Source of the DNA: Bacillus aquiflavi
GTDB lineage: Bacteria; Bacillota; Bacilli; Bacillales; Cytobacillaceae
Direction of reading: 5' to 3'
Assembly: GCF_019915265.1 (NCBI RefSeq)
Contig: NZ_CP082780.1
Span: 2,542,001 to 2,606,000 of the forward strand
DNA length: 64,000 nt
A program made the translations under genes and the position numbers. This document shows, one piece after another, positions 36,320-46,823 of this stretch (its first letter is position 1; each line of letters starts with the position of its first letter). The notes below the pieces were generated by a model. It saw only the letters and a program-made list of their open reading frames with translations, ran no database searches and had not been told where the DNA came from.

Positions 36320-37093
36320 TTATTTTCCTTTGAAATTCGGTTGTCTTTTTTCAATGAAAGCTTTAATTCCTTCTTGGCCATCTTCAGACATAAATACTTC
36401 CCCGAAAAGCTCGGCCTCTTTTTTGACTCCTTCATAAAACTGAGTCGTTTTACTATAACTTAACAGGTGTATTGCTGCTTTAACAGAGATTGGACTTTTC
36501 TTTGCAATCTTCTCTGCAAGTTTGTATGCATTGTCGAGCAACTCATCTTCTTGATAAGCATGATTTGCTAAACCGTATTGAACAGCTTCTAATCCTGTAA
36601 TTGGTTCACTTGTAAATAACATTTCAGCAGCCCTTGCTGTTCCAACATAACGAGTAAGACGTTGAGTTCCTGCGAAACCTGGAATTAGACCAAGCTGTAA
36701 TTCTGGAAGCCCTAATTTTGCATTTTCACTCACTAACCGAATGTGACAGCCCATCGCAAGCTCAAGACCTCCACCTAAAGCCGCACCGTGAATAGCTGCA
36801 ATCATCGGTTTTGGGAAATTTTCCATTCGTTCGAATAGATCTTGGCCTGTTTTAGCAAGCTTCGAAAAGTCTTCACTCGTTTGAATGGTTGTAAATTCTT
36901 TAATATCAGCTCCCGCTGAGAAAAAGCGCCCTTCTCCATGAAGAAGTACAACTCGAATCTCTTCGTTTGCTTCAATCTCTCCTAAAACGGTAGACAATTC
37001 TTTTAGCAAACCTGTTGAAAGGGCATTTGCTGGAGGACGTTTTAGGGTAATTGTTGCGATTGAATTTTCATAAGACCAATATAAGTATTCCAT
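36320..37093 (-). CDS. fadB: Enoyl-CoA hydratase FadB
   Basis: A 257-residue crotonase-family hydratase for fatty-acid beta-oxidation. Oxyanion-hole loops GEGRFFSAGADIKEF (about residue 55) and AIHGAALGGGLELAMGCH (about 100) are present, and both catalytic Glu positions fit (ELAMG and LPELQLGLIPG). Downstream of fadR in the conserved fad-etf cluster. Confidence 0.92.
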   Translation of the reverse strand: MEYLYWSYENSIATITLKRPPANALSTGLLKELSTVLGEIEANEEIRVVLLHGEGRFFSAGADIKEFTTIQTSEDFSKLAKTGQDLFERMENFPKPMIAAIHGAALGGGLELAMGCHIRLVSENAKLGLPELQLGLIPGFAGTQRLTRYVGTARAAEMLFTSEPITGLEAVQYGLANHAYQEDELLDNAYKLAEKIAKKSPISVKAAIHLLSYSKTTQFYEGVKKEAELFGEVFMSEDGQEGIKAFIEKRQPNFKGK

Positions 37094-37141
37094 TGACTCC
37101 CCTCCTCATTCATTTAAAAAGGATCATAAACTCCTTTTTGT

Positions 37142-37723
37142 TTATTGACCACACCCATTAATTAATAGCTGATGTACAGGCTCTGCTAATGAAACCAAAT
37201 CATACTTTCGATCATTCATTACCCATGTTGTGACAGTCTCGTCAATTGTGCCAAATATCATTTGCTTTGCAAGTCTCACATCGAGTGAACTATGGAACTC
37301 CCCGCTTCGTTTGCCCTCTTCTAAAATTTGTTCGATTAGATATAAATATCCTTTTAATACTTCGTTAATTTTTAAACGAAGTTCTTTATTCGATTGTCTT
37401 AGTTCAAGCTGGGTAACGATTCCAAGATGATGGTCTTCAGATAGCATTTTAAAGTGTGTTTTAACCAACATTAATAACTTCTCTGTTGCTTCCGGTTTTC
37501 CTGCAATATTTTCTTCAATTTTTTCTACGAAGAAGCCCATTTTTTCTTGAAAGAGAGAAATGAGTATATCTTCTTTATTTTTGAAATATAAGTAAATGGT
37601 TCCATCCGCCACACCTGCTTGTCTCGCAATTTTAGACACTTGTGCTTGATGATATCCATTTTCTGCAATTACAATAACAGCAGCATCGATAATTTGGCGA
37701 TACTTCGGTCTATTTTTTTTCAA
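37142..37723 (-). CDS. fadR: TetR-family fatty-acid degradation repressor FadR
   Basis: A repressor of about 193 residues with an N-terminal TetR helix-turn-helix (IIDAAVIVIAENGYHQAQ, then GVADGTIYLYFKNKEDIL). In B. subtilis FadR represses fad genes until long-chain acyl-CoA binds. TTG at 37723 is the likely start, seven bases after AAGGAGG; an in-frame TTG at 37741 lies before that site. A FadR box is found 90 bases upstream, so it is probably autoregulated. Confidence 0.92.
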   Translation of the reverse strand: MKKNRPKYRQIIDAAVIVIAENGYHQAQVSKIARQAGVADGTIYLYFKNKEDILISLFQEKMGFFVEKIEENIAGKPEATEKLLMLVKTHFKMLSEDHHLGIVTQLELRQSNKELRLKINEVLKGYLYLIEQILEEGKRSGEFHSSLDVRLAKQMIFGTIDETVTTWVMNDRKYDLVSLAEPVHQLLINGCGQ

Positions 37724-37815
37724 TGTTTTCCCTCCTTTCAAGATAGGCAGCGATCATATATGTTAATGGTACCTACAAATCTATTTCATCATTATTAGTT
37801 AGTTACGATCAAATA

Positions 37816-37833
37816 TGAATGAGCAATCATTCA
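37816..37833 (-). promoter_or_regulatory. FadR box upstream of fadR
   Basis: TGAATGA-GCAA-TCATTCA, with perfectly inverted arms; matches the B. subtilis FadR operator. It would autoregulate the fadR-fadB-etfBA transcript. Confidence 0.85.
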
Positions 37834-37965
37834 TATTTTTATGATATTAACATAATGAAAATCTGTCAAGTCATTTTCTTATCAAATTAATTATGACACG
37901 TATGATAATATAGGACAAGGCAAATAATCTCAAAATAAAGAACCGATTAGCTCGATTTTAATGAT

Positions 37966-39669
37966 CTATGCCTGTTTACTTTGTTCATCATCAAGTCTTT
38001 TTCTCTCTTCATCAACTAACGCTCTTCGTAAAATTTTACCTACAGCTGTTTTAGGCAGTTCATTTCTAAATTCATATATTCTTGGAACTTTGTAGGCTGC
38101 AAGATGTTTCCGCGCAAACTCATTTAAAGCCTTTTCCGTAACTGTTGCCTTTTCTTTTAAAACAATATATGCTTTTACAGTTTCACCTCTATACGGATCT
38201 GGTACACCTGCAACTACTACTTCTTGAACATCAGGATGCTCATAAAGGATTTCTTCAATTTCCCGTGGATAAATATTAAAACCACCTGCAATAATCATAT
38301 CCTTTTTTCGATCAACAACATAGAAATATCCATCCTCATCCATATATCCAAGATCACCTGTAAATAACCAACCGTCGCGCAATACTTCTTCTGTCTCTTC
38401 AGGCCGATTCCAGTATCCCTTCATCACTTGCGGTCCTTTAACAGCAATCTCACCTATTTCACCTGGCGGAAGATGTTCACCTGTTTCTAAAGAGACAATT
38501 GCAGCGTCTGTTTCGGGCCAAGGTACACCGATACTCCCCTTAATACTCGGACGTTCCCACAAAAAATTTGCATGTGTAACAGGAGAAGATTCAGTGAGAC
38601 CATAGCCTTCAACAAGCTTTCCACCGGTAATTTCCTCAAATCTTTGTTGCACTTCTATCGGTAATGGCGCAGAACCGCTTATACAAGAATCAATTGAGGA
38701 AAGATTGTATTTTTGTAAATTCGGATGATTTAATAAGCCAATATATATTGTTGGAGCACCAGGAAATAAGGTAGGCTTTTCTTTTTGAATTGTTTTTAAC
38801 GTTGTTTCCGCATCAAATTTTGGTAGGAGTATCATTTTGTAGCCTTGCATGATTGCTAAAATCATAACTGCTGTCATTCCATACACATGAAAAAATGGTA
38901 AGACTCCTAAAACAATTTCTTCTCCCCTTTTGCATTTATACATCCATGCTGCACACATTGAAGCATTTGAAACAAGATTTTTATGTGTCAGCATAACTCC
39001 TTTAGGAGCTCCCGTTGTCCCACCTGTATATTGTAACAATGCTAAATCTTCGTTAAAATCAAAATCAATTTTTGGCTCTTCGCCAACTGGTTTTTTTAAT
39101 ATTTCTGTCAGCAAGTGATGATTCCCTTTATGATTTACATTTACAACAAGTCCAAATTGCTTTTTTTGCTTGAAAGGATAAATAATATTTTTCGGAAAAG
39201 GTAAAAAATCCTTGATAGCGGTTACAATAATATGCTCTAAATTTGTTTTCGGCATGACTTTCATTACTCTAGGGAATAAAACATCTAAAGTAATAATCAC
39301 TTTTGCCCCAGAATCTTTCATCTGATATTCAATTTCTCGTTCCATATAAAGGGGATTTGTTTGGACAACAACTCCTCCTGCCATTAGTATACCGTAATAG
39401 CTAATAACTGCTTGAGGCGTGTTTGGCAGCATAATTGCAGCACGATCTCCTTTATTAATTCCTAGTTCCCTTAAATATCGTGATAATTTTAATGCGGCTT
39501 CATAAAGTTCTTGATAAGTAACCTTTTTACCTAAAAAATGGATGGCTACTTTATCTGGAAATTCATTTGCCACCTCCCTTAAATATTGCTGTACCGGCCG
39601 AGGCTCTTCTGTTAAGACTGAAGGAATTTCTTTTGGATAATGTTTAAGCCAAGGTTTTCTTTCAGACAT
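37966..39669 (-). CDS. lcfA: Long-chain fatty-acid-CoA ligase LcfA
   Basis: A 567-residue AMP-forming acyl-CoA synthetase that activates fatty acids. The phosphate loop YTGGTTGAPKGVMLTH (about residue 212), the YGLTESSPVTH motif and the hinge GWLFTGDLGYMDEDGYFYVVDRKKDMI (about 430-455) followed by Lys near the C-terminus (TAVGKILRR) are complete. Precedes fadR as in B. subtilis. Confidence 0.95.
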   Translation of the reverse strand: MSERKPWLKHYPKEIPSVLTEEPRPVQQYLREVANEFPDKVAIHFLGKKVTYQELYEAALKLSRYLRELGINKGDRAAIMLPNTPQAVISYYGILMAGGVVVQTNPLYMEREIEYQMKDSGAKVIITLDVLFPRVMKVMPKTNLEHIIVTAIKDFLPFPKNIIYPFKQKKQFGLVVNVNHKGNHHLLTEILKKPVGEEPKIDFDFNEDLALLQYTGGTTGAPKGVMLTHKNLVSNASMCAAWMYKCKRGEEIVLGVLPFFHVYGMTAVMILAIMQGYKMILLPKFDAETTLKTIQKEKPTLFPGAPTIYIGLLNHPNLQKYNLSSIDSCISGSAPLPIEVQQRFEEITGGKLVEGYGLTESSPVTHANFLWERPSIKGSIGVPWPETDAAIVSLETGEHLPPGEIGEIAVKGPQVMKGYWNRPEETEEVLRDGWLFTGDLGYMDEDGYFYVVDRKKDMIIAGGFNIYPREIEEILYEHPDVQEVVVAGVPDPYRGETVKAYIVLKEKATVTEKALNEFARKHLAAYKVPRIYEFRNELPKTAVGKILRRALVDEERKRLDDEQSKQA

Positions 39670-39694
39670 ACCGTATCCTCCTATTTAAAAAATT

Positions 39695-39710
39695 ATTTGA
39701 ACATTCAAAT
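39695..39710 (-). promoter_or_regulatory. Possible degenerate FadR box upstream of lcfA
   Basis: ATTTGAACATTCAAAT is an inverted repeat with the same TGAACATTCA core as the ysmA box, 26 bases before lcfA. The outer arm bases differ from the FadR consensus. Confidence 0.45.
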
Positions 39711-40286
39711 TGTTCTTTCTTATTATAATATAATGATGTATCCTTGACAATTAGAATCAAATTTGTTCCTTTTTCAAAACAAATCGGTTTTTCCAGCCAC
39801 ACTTTCTTTTAAATCGTGTTTCATTACGTCCAATTAAAACTACCGGTATGATAAAAATAAATCCCTCATCAATGCCATATATGAATATAAAAGGAGGACA
39901 AAAATAAACGTATAAGCAATGATAAATATGCTGATGTTAGACTAAAAAGAGACACAGTTTATGTATTGAAAAAACTATTAATATAAGGTGTTCACTTGAG
40001 CAAAAAGTCTATAATTTTTTTCTAGCCATGTCCCATGAATCCCTCTTTTTATATAATAATGAAATTATTGCTACCAGATTAGCCAAAGGAATGTCTTTGA
40101 AAATGGTCATTGGTACACTAAAAAAACATAGAAAAAACGGAATATAAAAGGAGTCCTCCTTCATAGCATCAGGGTTTTCAGTATAACAACTTGAGTCCAT
40201 ATCGATATAGACTCAGGCTGCAGATGGGCTTTTTTAATATTATCTACTTGACAGGGAGCACTTCATTTCTTCTTCTACAGTAAAAA
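39711..40286. other. Non-coding or degraded stretch right of lcfA
   Basis: AT-rich sequence with a plus-strand frame fragment at 40027-40146 (MSHESLFLYNNEII...) of unknown family, too short to call, and a near-perfect 24-base palindrome at 40192-40215 followed by GGGC and six T, which may be a terminator. Confidence 0.4.
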
Positions 40287-40467
40287 TCAATTCTCCTTAC
40301 TTTTATCTACTTTTTCAGCGATAGTATATGCTATGAATTGGGTAATGACTAATACCATTAGTACCCAAAAAGCATGTTTAACGCCAACAGTAATATTAAG
40401 AACAAGTAAAGTAAAGTAAAATTAAATAGAAAAGAAGAAACACATATTTAACTCTATTTACATTCAT
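40287..40467 (-). pseudogene. Small membrane protein, frameshifted
   Basis: From ATG 40467 the frame reads MNVNRVKYVFLLFYLILLYF and then breaks at a tandem ACTTT repeat near 40400. The +1 frame continues LLVLNITVGVKHAFWVLMV and ends KVDKSKEN at 40287. Repaired, it would be about 60 residues with two hydrophobic segments. Family not recognised. The repeat-tract change suggests slippage. Confidence 0.4.
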
Positions 40468-40556
40468 TTGTATTATTTCCCCTTTCTCCAATTTTTTTTA
40501 GTATATAAATGACAAGGGAATTGTTTCTATTAATAATTATATTAGGAGGGTAACAA

Positions 40557-40709
40557 TTTTCGAAGAGAAAAATTAGCTTTAATGTAATCGCTTTACCTCT
40601 AGCTTTAATCCTATTGTTTAGTAGTTTACCGTTAAATGTATCTGCTGAGCAAATACATGAAGAAGTTAATACAGAAAATATTGTTGTTGATGGACAAAAC
40701 TTTGAGTAA
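40557..40709 (+). pseudogene. Start-less signal-peptide fragment of a secreted protein
   Basis: After AGGAGGGT (40544-40551) the frame reads FSKRKISFNVIALPLALIL and then a typical signal-peptide end NVSA-EQ, followed by 20 acidic residues and a stop at 40707-40709. No ATG, GTG or TTG is present between the preceding in-frame stop and the Lys-Arg region. It looks like the N-terminus of an exported enzyme that lost its start codon and its body. Confidence 0.45.
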
Positions 40710-40739
40710 AAAACATAAAATGGAAATATCTAAACAGGT

Positions 40740-41147
40740 ATCTTCAAACTAAATAGTTTCCTTGTTTTCCAAGATTGAAAGATTGCTCAGCCCTTCGTTT
40801 CCGTTGGAAATAACTATGGCGTCTGCTGACTTCTCACGATAAATCTTGTTTCAACCGGCTTTATTTCCGCCCGTGAGACCTCCCCCGTTAAGAGCTATAA
40901 CCTTCCTCCCATGTAACTGCTGTATTTATTGTATGGAACTCGTGCAGTATCGGACTTTGTCATGTTTGGCAGACTCGTCCATTCCAAGTCAGCCTTGTAT
41001 GCAGTTTCGGATCGTCAGTTCGGGATTTACCTTCGTCTTCCTTCAGATTCCGCCTTACGATGCCCATCCTTGCCTTTAGCTAACAGTTCCTACTGCCCAG
41101 GCTTGTAGTGGACTCTCACCACCAAGTTATAGCTCAGCCAGGCGCAC
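40740..41147 (-). mobile_element. 5' fragment of a group II intron
   Basis: Read on the minus strand, it begins with the group II 5' end GTGCGCC at 41147 and continues with a highly structured, GC-richer RNA that I recognise as domain I text of Bacillus group II introns (GGTGGTGAGAGTCC, CTACAAGCCTGGGCAGTAGG, CCGAACTGACGATCCG, GAAGTCAGCAGACGCCATAG). The reverse-transcriptase frame and domains V-VI are missing; recognisable text ends near 40740. The intron starts directly after the T-run of an intrinsic terminator, the insertion habit of bacterial class C introns. The plus-strand 77-codon open frame here is a shadow. Confidence 0.8.
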
Positions 41148-41148
41148 C

Positions 41149-41183
41149 AAAAAAAAGAACCGCTGCATATTAGCAAGCGATCC
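41149..41183 (-). terminator. Terminator that served as intron insertion site
   Basis: Minus-strand hairpin GGATCGCTTGC/GCAGCGGTTC (41157-41183, one bulge and some G-T pairs) followed by eight T that end exactly at the intron's first base. Confidence 0.7.
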
Positions 41184-41194
41184 TTAAATATACT

Positions 41195-41278
41195 TTAGAC
41201 AAAAAATAATAAATATACAACTCCGATAAGCATAAAAACTCCTGAAATGACGAGCAATATTTTCGCTAATTTTTCCAT
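41195..41278 (-). CDS. 27-residue hydrophobic peptide
   Basis: ATG at 41278 follows AAGGAGA at eight bases and opens a 27-codon frame, MEKLAKILLVISGVFMLIGV then a short hydrophobic end. It is one membrane helix after a short basic start. It lies between yshE and the terminator, in the same direction, so it is probably co-transcribed. No family is known to me. Confidence 0.5.
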   Translation of the reverse strand: MEKLAKILLVISGVFMLIGVVYLLFFV

Positions 41279-41321
41279 TAAAAATTCTCCTTATCTTACA
41301 CAAACTTAGAGCTAACAGTTA

Positions 41322-41735
41322 TTATACTAAAATACCAGCCCCAATTACATAAGACAAACCAATTGAAATAACCATTGAGATAAATCCGACGGCACGATTA
41401 TTATTTTGTATCTCATCGTCAATTTTAAATTTCGGAGTTAAAAACTCAAAAATAAAATAGCCGATAAGTAATAATACAAAACCGTAAACTCCCCAAATAA
41501 TCATCATTAATAACGAATCGTGGCGCATGATAGAATGCCGAAAAATATTTGCAATCCCAAAAATTTTTCCACCTGTAGCCATTGCAACAGCCATGTTACC
41601 CTTTTTTTTATTTCTTCCCAATTATTATATTTTGTTACGAGTTCAAAAATAGCTAAAAAAAACGACTACAAATAGAACTACAACACTATAATTACCGGCT
41701 GTATAAATATACTCGTTTTCCCAAAAATCTTTCAT
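41322..41735 (-). pseudogene. yshE: DUF350 membrane protein YshE with two frameshifts
   Basis: The intact protein would be about 137 residues with four hydrophobic segments (DUF350/UPF0719). From ATG 41735 it reads MKDFWENEYIYTAGNYS, then one extra T in a T8 tract near 41653-41660 leads to a stop. The frame GNMAVAMATGGKIFGIANIFRHS begins after a second tract (A8 on the coding strand, 41592-41599) that is one base short. The two changes cancel, but a stop lies between them. Homopolymer location makes sequencing error a serious alternative. Position before mutS2 matches B. subtilis. Confidence 0.8.
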
Positions 41736-41756
41736 CGTTTCATTTCTCCCTGATTT

Positions 41757-44114
41757 TTATTTGAACTGTACAACAGTAACACCTGTGCCTCCCTCACCTG
41801 CTTCTCCGAAACGAATATGCTTAACTGCTCTATGATTTTTTAAATATTCTTGGACACCTTGCCGTAACGCTCCCGTTCCTTTTCCATGGATAATTGTGAC
41901 ACGGGGATATCCTGCCAGTAAAGCATCGTCAATATATTTTTCGAGTTTTTGTAAAGCAGCTTCAAAACGCTCTCCTCTTAAATCAAGCTCAAGGCTGACG
42001 TGATAACCTTTTCCTTTTACTGTAGCAAGAGGTTTTGTCTCGACTTTTTTAGGTTTGGAGATGAACTCCATATCTGTTTCGTCAACCTTCATTTTTAATA
42101 TTCCTATTTGAACATGCCATTCCTGTTCTGATAATTTTTCAATGAGATAACCAACTTGATCAAAGCTTAATACCTTTACCTCATCTCCTGGACTAAAGGA
42201 ATGTTTCTTTATAGGCCTTTTAACATGCTTAGTTGATGTGTCAATTTGTGGGGTAACATCTTCAAGCCGTTTCTTCGCATGAATTAATTCATGCTCTTTA
42301 ATTTCCGCATGCTTCTCAAATCGCAGTTTTCTTAGTTCACTAATAATTTGTTCCGCTTCTATTTTCGCTTTTTCAACTATTTCAACTGATTCCTTTTTTG
42401 CTCTGCCTAATAATTTATCTTTCTGTTCAAAATAATTGCTTAATTCCTTTTGTAAGTCTTGATGAAGCTTTTCTGCCTGTTGTAAAAGCTCGTGTGCTTC
42501 CGTTAAATCATCGTCGGCTTGCCGTTTACTTCTTTCCAGTGATGCAATCATATTTTCTACTTTACTACTATCTGCACTTATATAAGTTTTAGCATTTTTA
42601 ATTACTTTTTCATTTAAACCGAGCCGTTTTGCAATCTCAAAGGCGTTACTTCGTCCTGGTACACCGATTAATAGCTTAAATGTAGGACTTAAAGTCTCGA
42701 TATCAAATTCAACACTTGCATTGATTACTCCTTCACGATTGTATCCGTATGCCTTTAATTCTGGATAATGAGTTGTGGCGATGACGCGAGCTCCACGATT
42801 ATACACCTCATCTAATATTGAAATAGCAAGCGCAGCACCTTCCTGAGGATCTGTCCCTGCTCCTAATTCATCAAATAATACAAGACTATTACAATCAGCA
42901 TGAAGTAAAATATCAACGATGTTGACCATATGTGATGAAAAAGTACTTAAATTTTGTTCAATTGACTGTTCATCCCCGATATCAGCGTATACTTCAGCAA
43001 AAACAGCTAATTGTGAACCATCGAGGGCAGGAATTTGTAATCCAGCTTGAGCCATTAATGTACATAATCCTACGGTTTTCAGCGTTACCGTTTTACCACC
43101 TGTATTTGGACCTGTAATAACCATTGTCGTATAATCTTTTCCTAAAGAAAAATCATTCGCAATGACTTCATCAGCTGAAATAAGCGGATGACGTGCTTTA
43201 AATAAGTTAATGACGCCTTGATTATTGATTAACGGTTTTGAACCCTTAATTGAATTGCCGTACCGTGCCTTTGCAAAAATAAAATCAAAGCTGGCTAAAA
43301 TATGAACGATTTCTAGTAAAAAGCTATTACTTTCAGCGACTGCTGCCGTTAAATGAGTTAGAATTCTTTCAATCTCTTGTTGTTCCTTTACACGGATTTC
43401 TTGCAATTCATTATTTAATTGAACAATTGATTGCGGTTCGATAAATAATGTTTGTCCTGAAGAACTTTGGTCATGAATAATTCCGCCATAATGTCCGCGA
43501 TATTCTTGCTTAACAGGAATGACGAATCGATCATTCCGAATCGTTATAATGGCATCAGATAGCATCTTTTGCGCATTAGCAGAACGGATCATCCCCTCAA
43601 GCTTTGACCTAATTCGTGCCTCATTGCCACGAAGTTGGTGGCGAAGAGTTCGTAATCTATCGCTTGCGCTATCAAGAACATCACCATTATCATCAACAGC
43701 CGTTTTAATTTTTTCCTCAAGCTCCGCTAAAACAACGATCCGGTGAGCAAACGATAACAATATCGGAATATCTATTTTTTCATTAGCTAATTCTTCGATA
43801 AATCGTTTCATTATTCTGCTGGAATGGATTGTACTCGCAACTTGCATTAATTCATGCGGACTGAGCATTCCGCCAATTTCAGCTCTTTTTATATGAGTAC
43901 GTATATCAAAAATACCACCAAGCGGAACGTTGCCTTTTAATCTTAATACTTTTACTGCCTCATCTGTTTCTTCTTGAAGTTTGATCACCTCTTCAAATTT
44001 AGAAGACGGTAACAAATTCTCTACTTTCTCTCTTCCTAGAGAAGAGGATACATGATTTACAAGCTGTTCTCTCACTTTTGCAAATTCTAACACTTTGAAA
44101 GTTCGTTCGTGCAT
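41757..44114 (-). CDS. mutS2: Endonuclease MutS2
   Basis: A 785-residue MutS2 with the clamp-like N-terminal domain, an ATPase with Walker A GPNTGGKT (about residue 333) and Walker [16 protein letters not shown] (about 410), a long coiled coil (about 520-640) and a C-terminal Smr nuclease domain with [13 protein letters not shown] and [11 protein letters not shown]. In B. subtilis it acts on collided ribosomes and on recombination intermediates. It follows polX after 19 bases. Confidence 0.95.
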   Translation of the reverse strand: MHERTFKVLEFAKVREQLVNHVSSSLGREKVENLLPSSKFEEVIKLQEETDEAVKVLRLKGNVPLGGIFDIRTHIKRAEIGGMLSPHELMQVASTIHSSRIMKRFIEELANEKIDIPILLSFAHRIVVLAELEEKIKTAVDDNGDVLDSASDRLRTLRHQLRGNEARIRSKLEGMIRSANAQKMLSDAIITIRNDRFVIPVKQEYRGHYGGIIHDQSSSGQTLFIEPQSIVQLNNELQEIRVKEQQEIERILTHLTAAVAESNSFLLEIVHILASFDFIFAKARYGNSIKGSKPLINNQGVINLFKARHPLISADEVIANDFSLGKDYTTMVITGPNTGGKTVTLKTVGLCTLMAQAGLQIPALDGSQLAVFAEVYADIGDEQSIEQNLSTFSSHMVNIVDILLHADCNSLVLFDELGAGTDPQEGAALAISILDEVYNRGARVIATTHYPELKAYGYNREGVINASVEFDIETLSPTFKLLIGVPGRSNAFEIAKRLGLNEKVIKNAKTYISADSSKVENMIASLERSKRQADDDLTEAHELLQQAEKLHQDLQKELSNYFEQKDKLLGRAKKESVEIVEKAKIEAEQIISELRKLRFEKHAEIKEHELIHAKKRLEDVTPQIDTSTKHVKRPIKKHSFSPGDEVKVLSFDQVGYLIEKLSEQEWHVQIGILKMKVDETDMEFISKPKKVETKPLATVKGKGYHVSLELDLRGERFEAALQKLEKYIDDALLAGYPRVTIIHGKGTGALRQGVQEYLKNHRAVKHIRFGEAGEGGTGVTVVQFK

Positions 44115-44133
44115 TGAGCGTCTCTCCCTCTTT

Positions 44134-45855
44134 CTACGCCCGTTTTTCTTTCAAAAAGCTGAGTAATTGTTCCGTTTCCAGCGCATTTAAAACGGCTGTT
44201 TTTGGCACCCAAGCTTTTCGAGCTGCTGCTACACCCACTTCCATATGTGCGAGCGTATCAATTTTATGGGCATCTGTATTTATGACAAGCTTAACCCCCG
44301 CTTCATGCGCCTTTTTCAAATGTTCAGTGGAAAGGTCTAACCGATGGGGATTTGCATTTAACTCTAATACTGTGTTCGTCTGTTTTGCTAGTTCAATCAG
44401 CAGATCAATATCAACATCATATCCTTCCCGCCGACCTATTAATCGTCCTGTAGGATGAGCAATCATATCAACATGTTTATTTGTAAGCGCTGTTTTTAAT
44501 CGCTCCATTATTTTACTGCGTGGCTGGGAAAAAGAAGAATGAATTGATGCGATGACAAAATCCATTTCACTTAATAATTCATCACAATAGTCTAACGTTC
44601 CATCGGGTAAAATATCCATTTCTACACCAGCTAAAATAATAAAATCATCATATTTTTTATTTAATCGGTCTATCTCTTCTCGCTGTTTTCTTATGCGATC
44701 AGGTGTTAAACCGTTAGCAACCTTTAAAAACTGAGAATGATCAGTAATTGCCATATATTGATAACCTCTTTGGCGGCATGCTTCAGCCATTTCTTCAATC
44801 GAATATGCACCATCACTCCAAGTGGAGTGCATATGTAAATCTCCTTTTATATCATTTAAGGTAATGAAGTTTGTTTCTTTAGTCATCCGATCAATTTCGT
44901 TTCCATCTTCACGGACTTCCGGAGGTATAAATGGTAGTCCAAAGTGATGAAAAAAATCTTTTTCAGATGCAAATGTATGAATTTTTCCAGTTTCAATATT
45001 TTCAACCCCGTACTCGCTAATTTTTTCACCACGTTCTTTTGCTAACTGTCTCATTCGAACGTTGTGATCTTTTGAGCCTGTAAAATGGTGTAATGCATTT
45101 ATAAATTCTGAAGGTTTTACGAGACGAAAATCGACGGACACATCAAGTTCATATTCAAAAATGATCGAGACCTTTGTATCACCTGTTGCAATTGTTTCTT
45201 TAATATTTGGGAGCTTTAAAAGCTGCTCCTTAACGATAGATGGATCTTTTGTACTAATAATAAAATCTAAATCTTTTATCGTTTCCCTTACTCTTCGTAA
45301 GCTACCGGCGCGTGAAAACTGATTAACTTGTTTAATTTGTTTAAGTTCAGCTTCAATCGCTTCAGCAATCGGAAGCATGTAAGCAATTGAGAGACGTTCA
45401 GGTCTACTTCCGATATTTCTAATTGATGCTAATAATTTTTCCTCTGTTTTTTTTCCAAAGCCGGGTAACGTTTGTACTTGATTGTTTACACATGCTTCTT
45501 TCAAATCCTCTACATTTTTGATTCCAAGTTCTTTATACAGCTTAGCAATTTTTTTACCGCCTAAGCCTGGTAATTGCAGTAAAGGAATCAGTCCTTTCGG
45601 TACCTCCTCTCGAAGTTCATTTAAAATTGTTGAACTACCATTGTTAATAAACTCTTCAATAACCCCTGCTGTCCCTTTTCCGATATTCGGAATACTTGTA
45701 AAATCAGCTATTTCTGCTAAGCTTCTCATATCTCTCTCTAAAGCTAAAGCTGCTTTCCGGTATGCTGAAACTTTAAAAGAATTTTCTCCTTTTAATTCCA
45801 TGTAAATAGCAATGATATCTAATAACTGGATAATATCCTTCTTATTTATATCCAA
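44134..45855 (-). CDS. polX: DNA polymerase/3'-5' exonuclease PolX
   Basis: A 573-residue family X DNA polymerase with an N-terminal helix-hairpin-helix part ([32 protein letters not shown]), palm residues in [19 protein letters not shown] and a C-terminal PHP domain ([36 protein letters not shown]) that carries the exonuclease and AP-endonuclease metals. Role in base-excision repair. Confidence 0.95.
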   Translation of the reverse strand: MDINKKDIIQLLDIIAIYMELKGENSFKVSAYRKAALALERDMRSLAEIADFTSIPNIGKGTAGVIEEFINNGSSTILNELREEVPKGLIPLLQLPGLGGKKIAKLYKELGIKNVEDLKEACVNNQVQTLPGFGKKTEEKLLASIRNIGSRPERLSIAYMLPIAEAIEAELKQIKQVNQFSRAGSLRRVRETIKDLDFIISTKDPSIVKEQLLKLPNIKETIATGDTKVSIIFEYELDVSVDFRLVKPSEFINALHHFTGSKDHNVRMRQLAKERGEKISEYGVENIETGKIHTFASEKDFFHHFGLPFIPPEVREDGNEIDRMTKETNFITLNDIKGDLHMHSTWSDGAYSIEEMAEACRQRGYQYMAITDHSQFLKVANGLTPDRIRKQREEIDRLNKKYDDFIILAGVEMDILPDGTLDYCDELLSEMDFVIASIHSSFSQPRSKIMERLKTALTNKHVDMIAHPTGRLIGRREGYDVDIDLLIELAKQTNTVLELNANPHRLDLSTEHLKKAHEAGVKLVINTDAHKIDTLAHMEVGVAAARKAWVPKTAVLNALETEQLLSFLKEKRA

Positions 45856-45949
45856 AGGTAAACACCTACCTTATATATAGTAATCAACAGATAAATGAGG
45901 AAGTACAGACTTTGCCCAAATTCGATAGACTAAACAATAGATTACAGAC

Positions 45950-45984
45950 AAAAAGGCGCTCAGAATCGAACATTCGAGCACCTT
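45950..45984 (-). terminator. Terminator after cvpA
   Basis: GGCGCTC/GAGCACC hairpin (45955-45982) with T-rich sequence on the minus strand. Confidence 0.65.
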
Positions 45985-46023
45985 ATATTTGCAATCAAAA
46001 CTCCTAATAGTGAATCCGTCGTT

Positions 46024-46554
46024 TTATTCAATCCAAAGATCCCTTAGTTGCTGTGATAAAAACGGTGTGTGCTCTACAATCCCCTTCATGATAATCGAAT
46101 CGTTCAACGGCGTTTGAATTGATTCTACTGGGAGTAAAGCAGATATATATAGTATAATAAAAATGATAAAATAAACTTCAATAAATCCTAATATTCCACC
46201 TGCCCAAATATTTAGTTTTCTTAATATTGGTATACTGGAAACAAAATCTAGCATAGAACCGATCATTTGCAATAAAATTTTTACCGCAAAAAAGATTAAA
46301 ACAAAAGCAATTGCTCGATAATACATATCTTCTATGTTAGCTTGATCAAATAACAATTTCATACTTGAATTATCGCTGAATTGTGGATAGGGAACCCACA
46401 TTTTTAATTTTGGAGCAAGGTCATCGAAATAAATAAAAGCAACGATGATCGAAATGATAAAGCCTGCAAAATGAATAACTTGAAGAATAAATCCTCGTTT
46501 TAAACCGATAAAAAATCCGAGAATAAGAAACACAATAATGAGTAGATCAAGCAT
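46024..46554 (-). CDS. cvpA: CvpA family membrane protein (YshB)
   Basis: A 176-residue membrane protein with four hydrophobic segments and the CvpA start LDLLIIVFLILGFFIGLKRGF. CvpA-like proteins were first linked to colicin V export; the role in Bacillus is unclear. It follows zapA after 14 bases. Confidence 0.88.
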   Translation of the reverse strand: MLDLLIIVFLILGFFIGLKRGFILQVIHFAGFIISIIVAFIYFDDLAPKLKMWVPYPQFSDNSSMKLLFDQANIEDMYYRAIAFVLIFFAVKILLQMIGSMLDFVSSIPILRKLNIWAGGILGFIEVYFIIFIILYISALLPVESIQTPLNDSIIMKGIVEHTPFLSQQLRDLWIE

Positions 46555-46568
46555 GACTTTTCAGTCCT

Positions 46569-46823
46569 TTATTTATTTAATTCACGCTCAAGCCATTCGA
46601 GACGATCCTTTAGCTTTAAATAGTCATTAACAGCATTTACAGCTGTTAAAACGGCAAGTTTATTTAGATCAAGCGTAGGATTCTTGGAGCTGATTTCACG
46701 CATTTTATCGTCTACCATCGAGGCTACGAGACGAATGTGGCTCCTACTCTCTGTCCCGATGATCGTATATTGCTGTCCATATATATCAACAGTTGTTCTA
46801 TTTTTTTGAACTTCTGACAACAC
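46569..46823 (-). CDS. zapA: Cell division protein ZapA
   Basis: An 84-residue ZapA, a dimer that bundles FtsZ filaments. The N-terminal globular part (RTTVDIYGQQYTIIG) and the C-terminal coiled coil (VNAVNDYLKLKDRLEWLERELN, residues about 62-83) match B. subtilis YshA/ZapA in length. Confidence 0.92.
   Translation of the reverse strand: MLSEVQKNRTTVDIYGQQYTIIGTESRSHIRLVASMVDDKMREISSKNPTLDLNKLAVLTAVNAVNDYLKLKDRLEWLERELNK

Noticed and set aside
40846-41079. Plus-strand open frame of 77 codons
   Set aside because: It lies inside the structured group II intron RNA on the opposite strand and has no ribosome-binding site.
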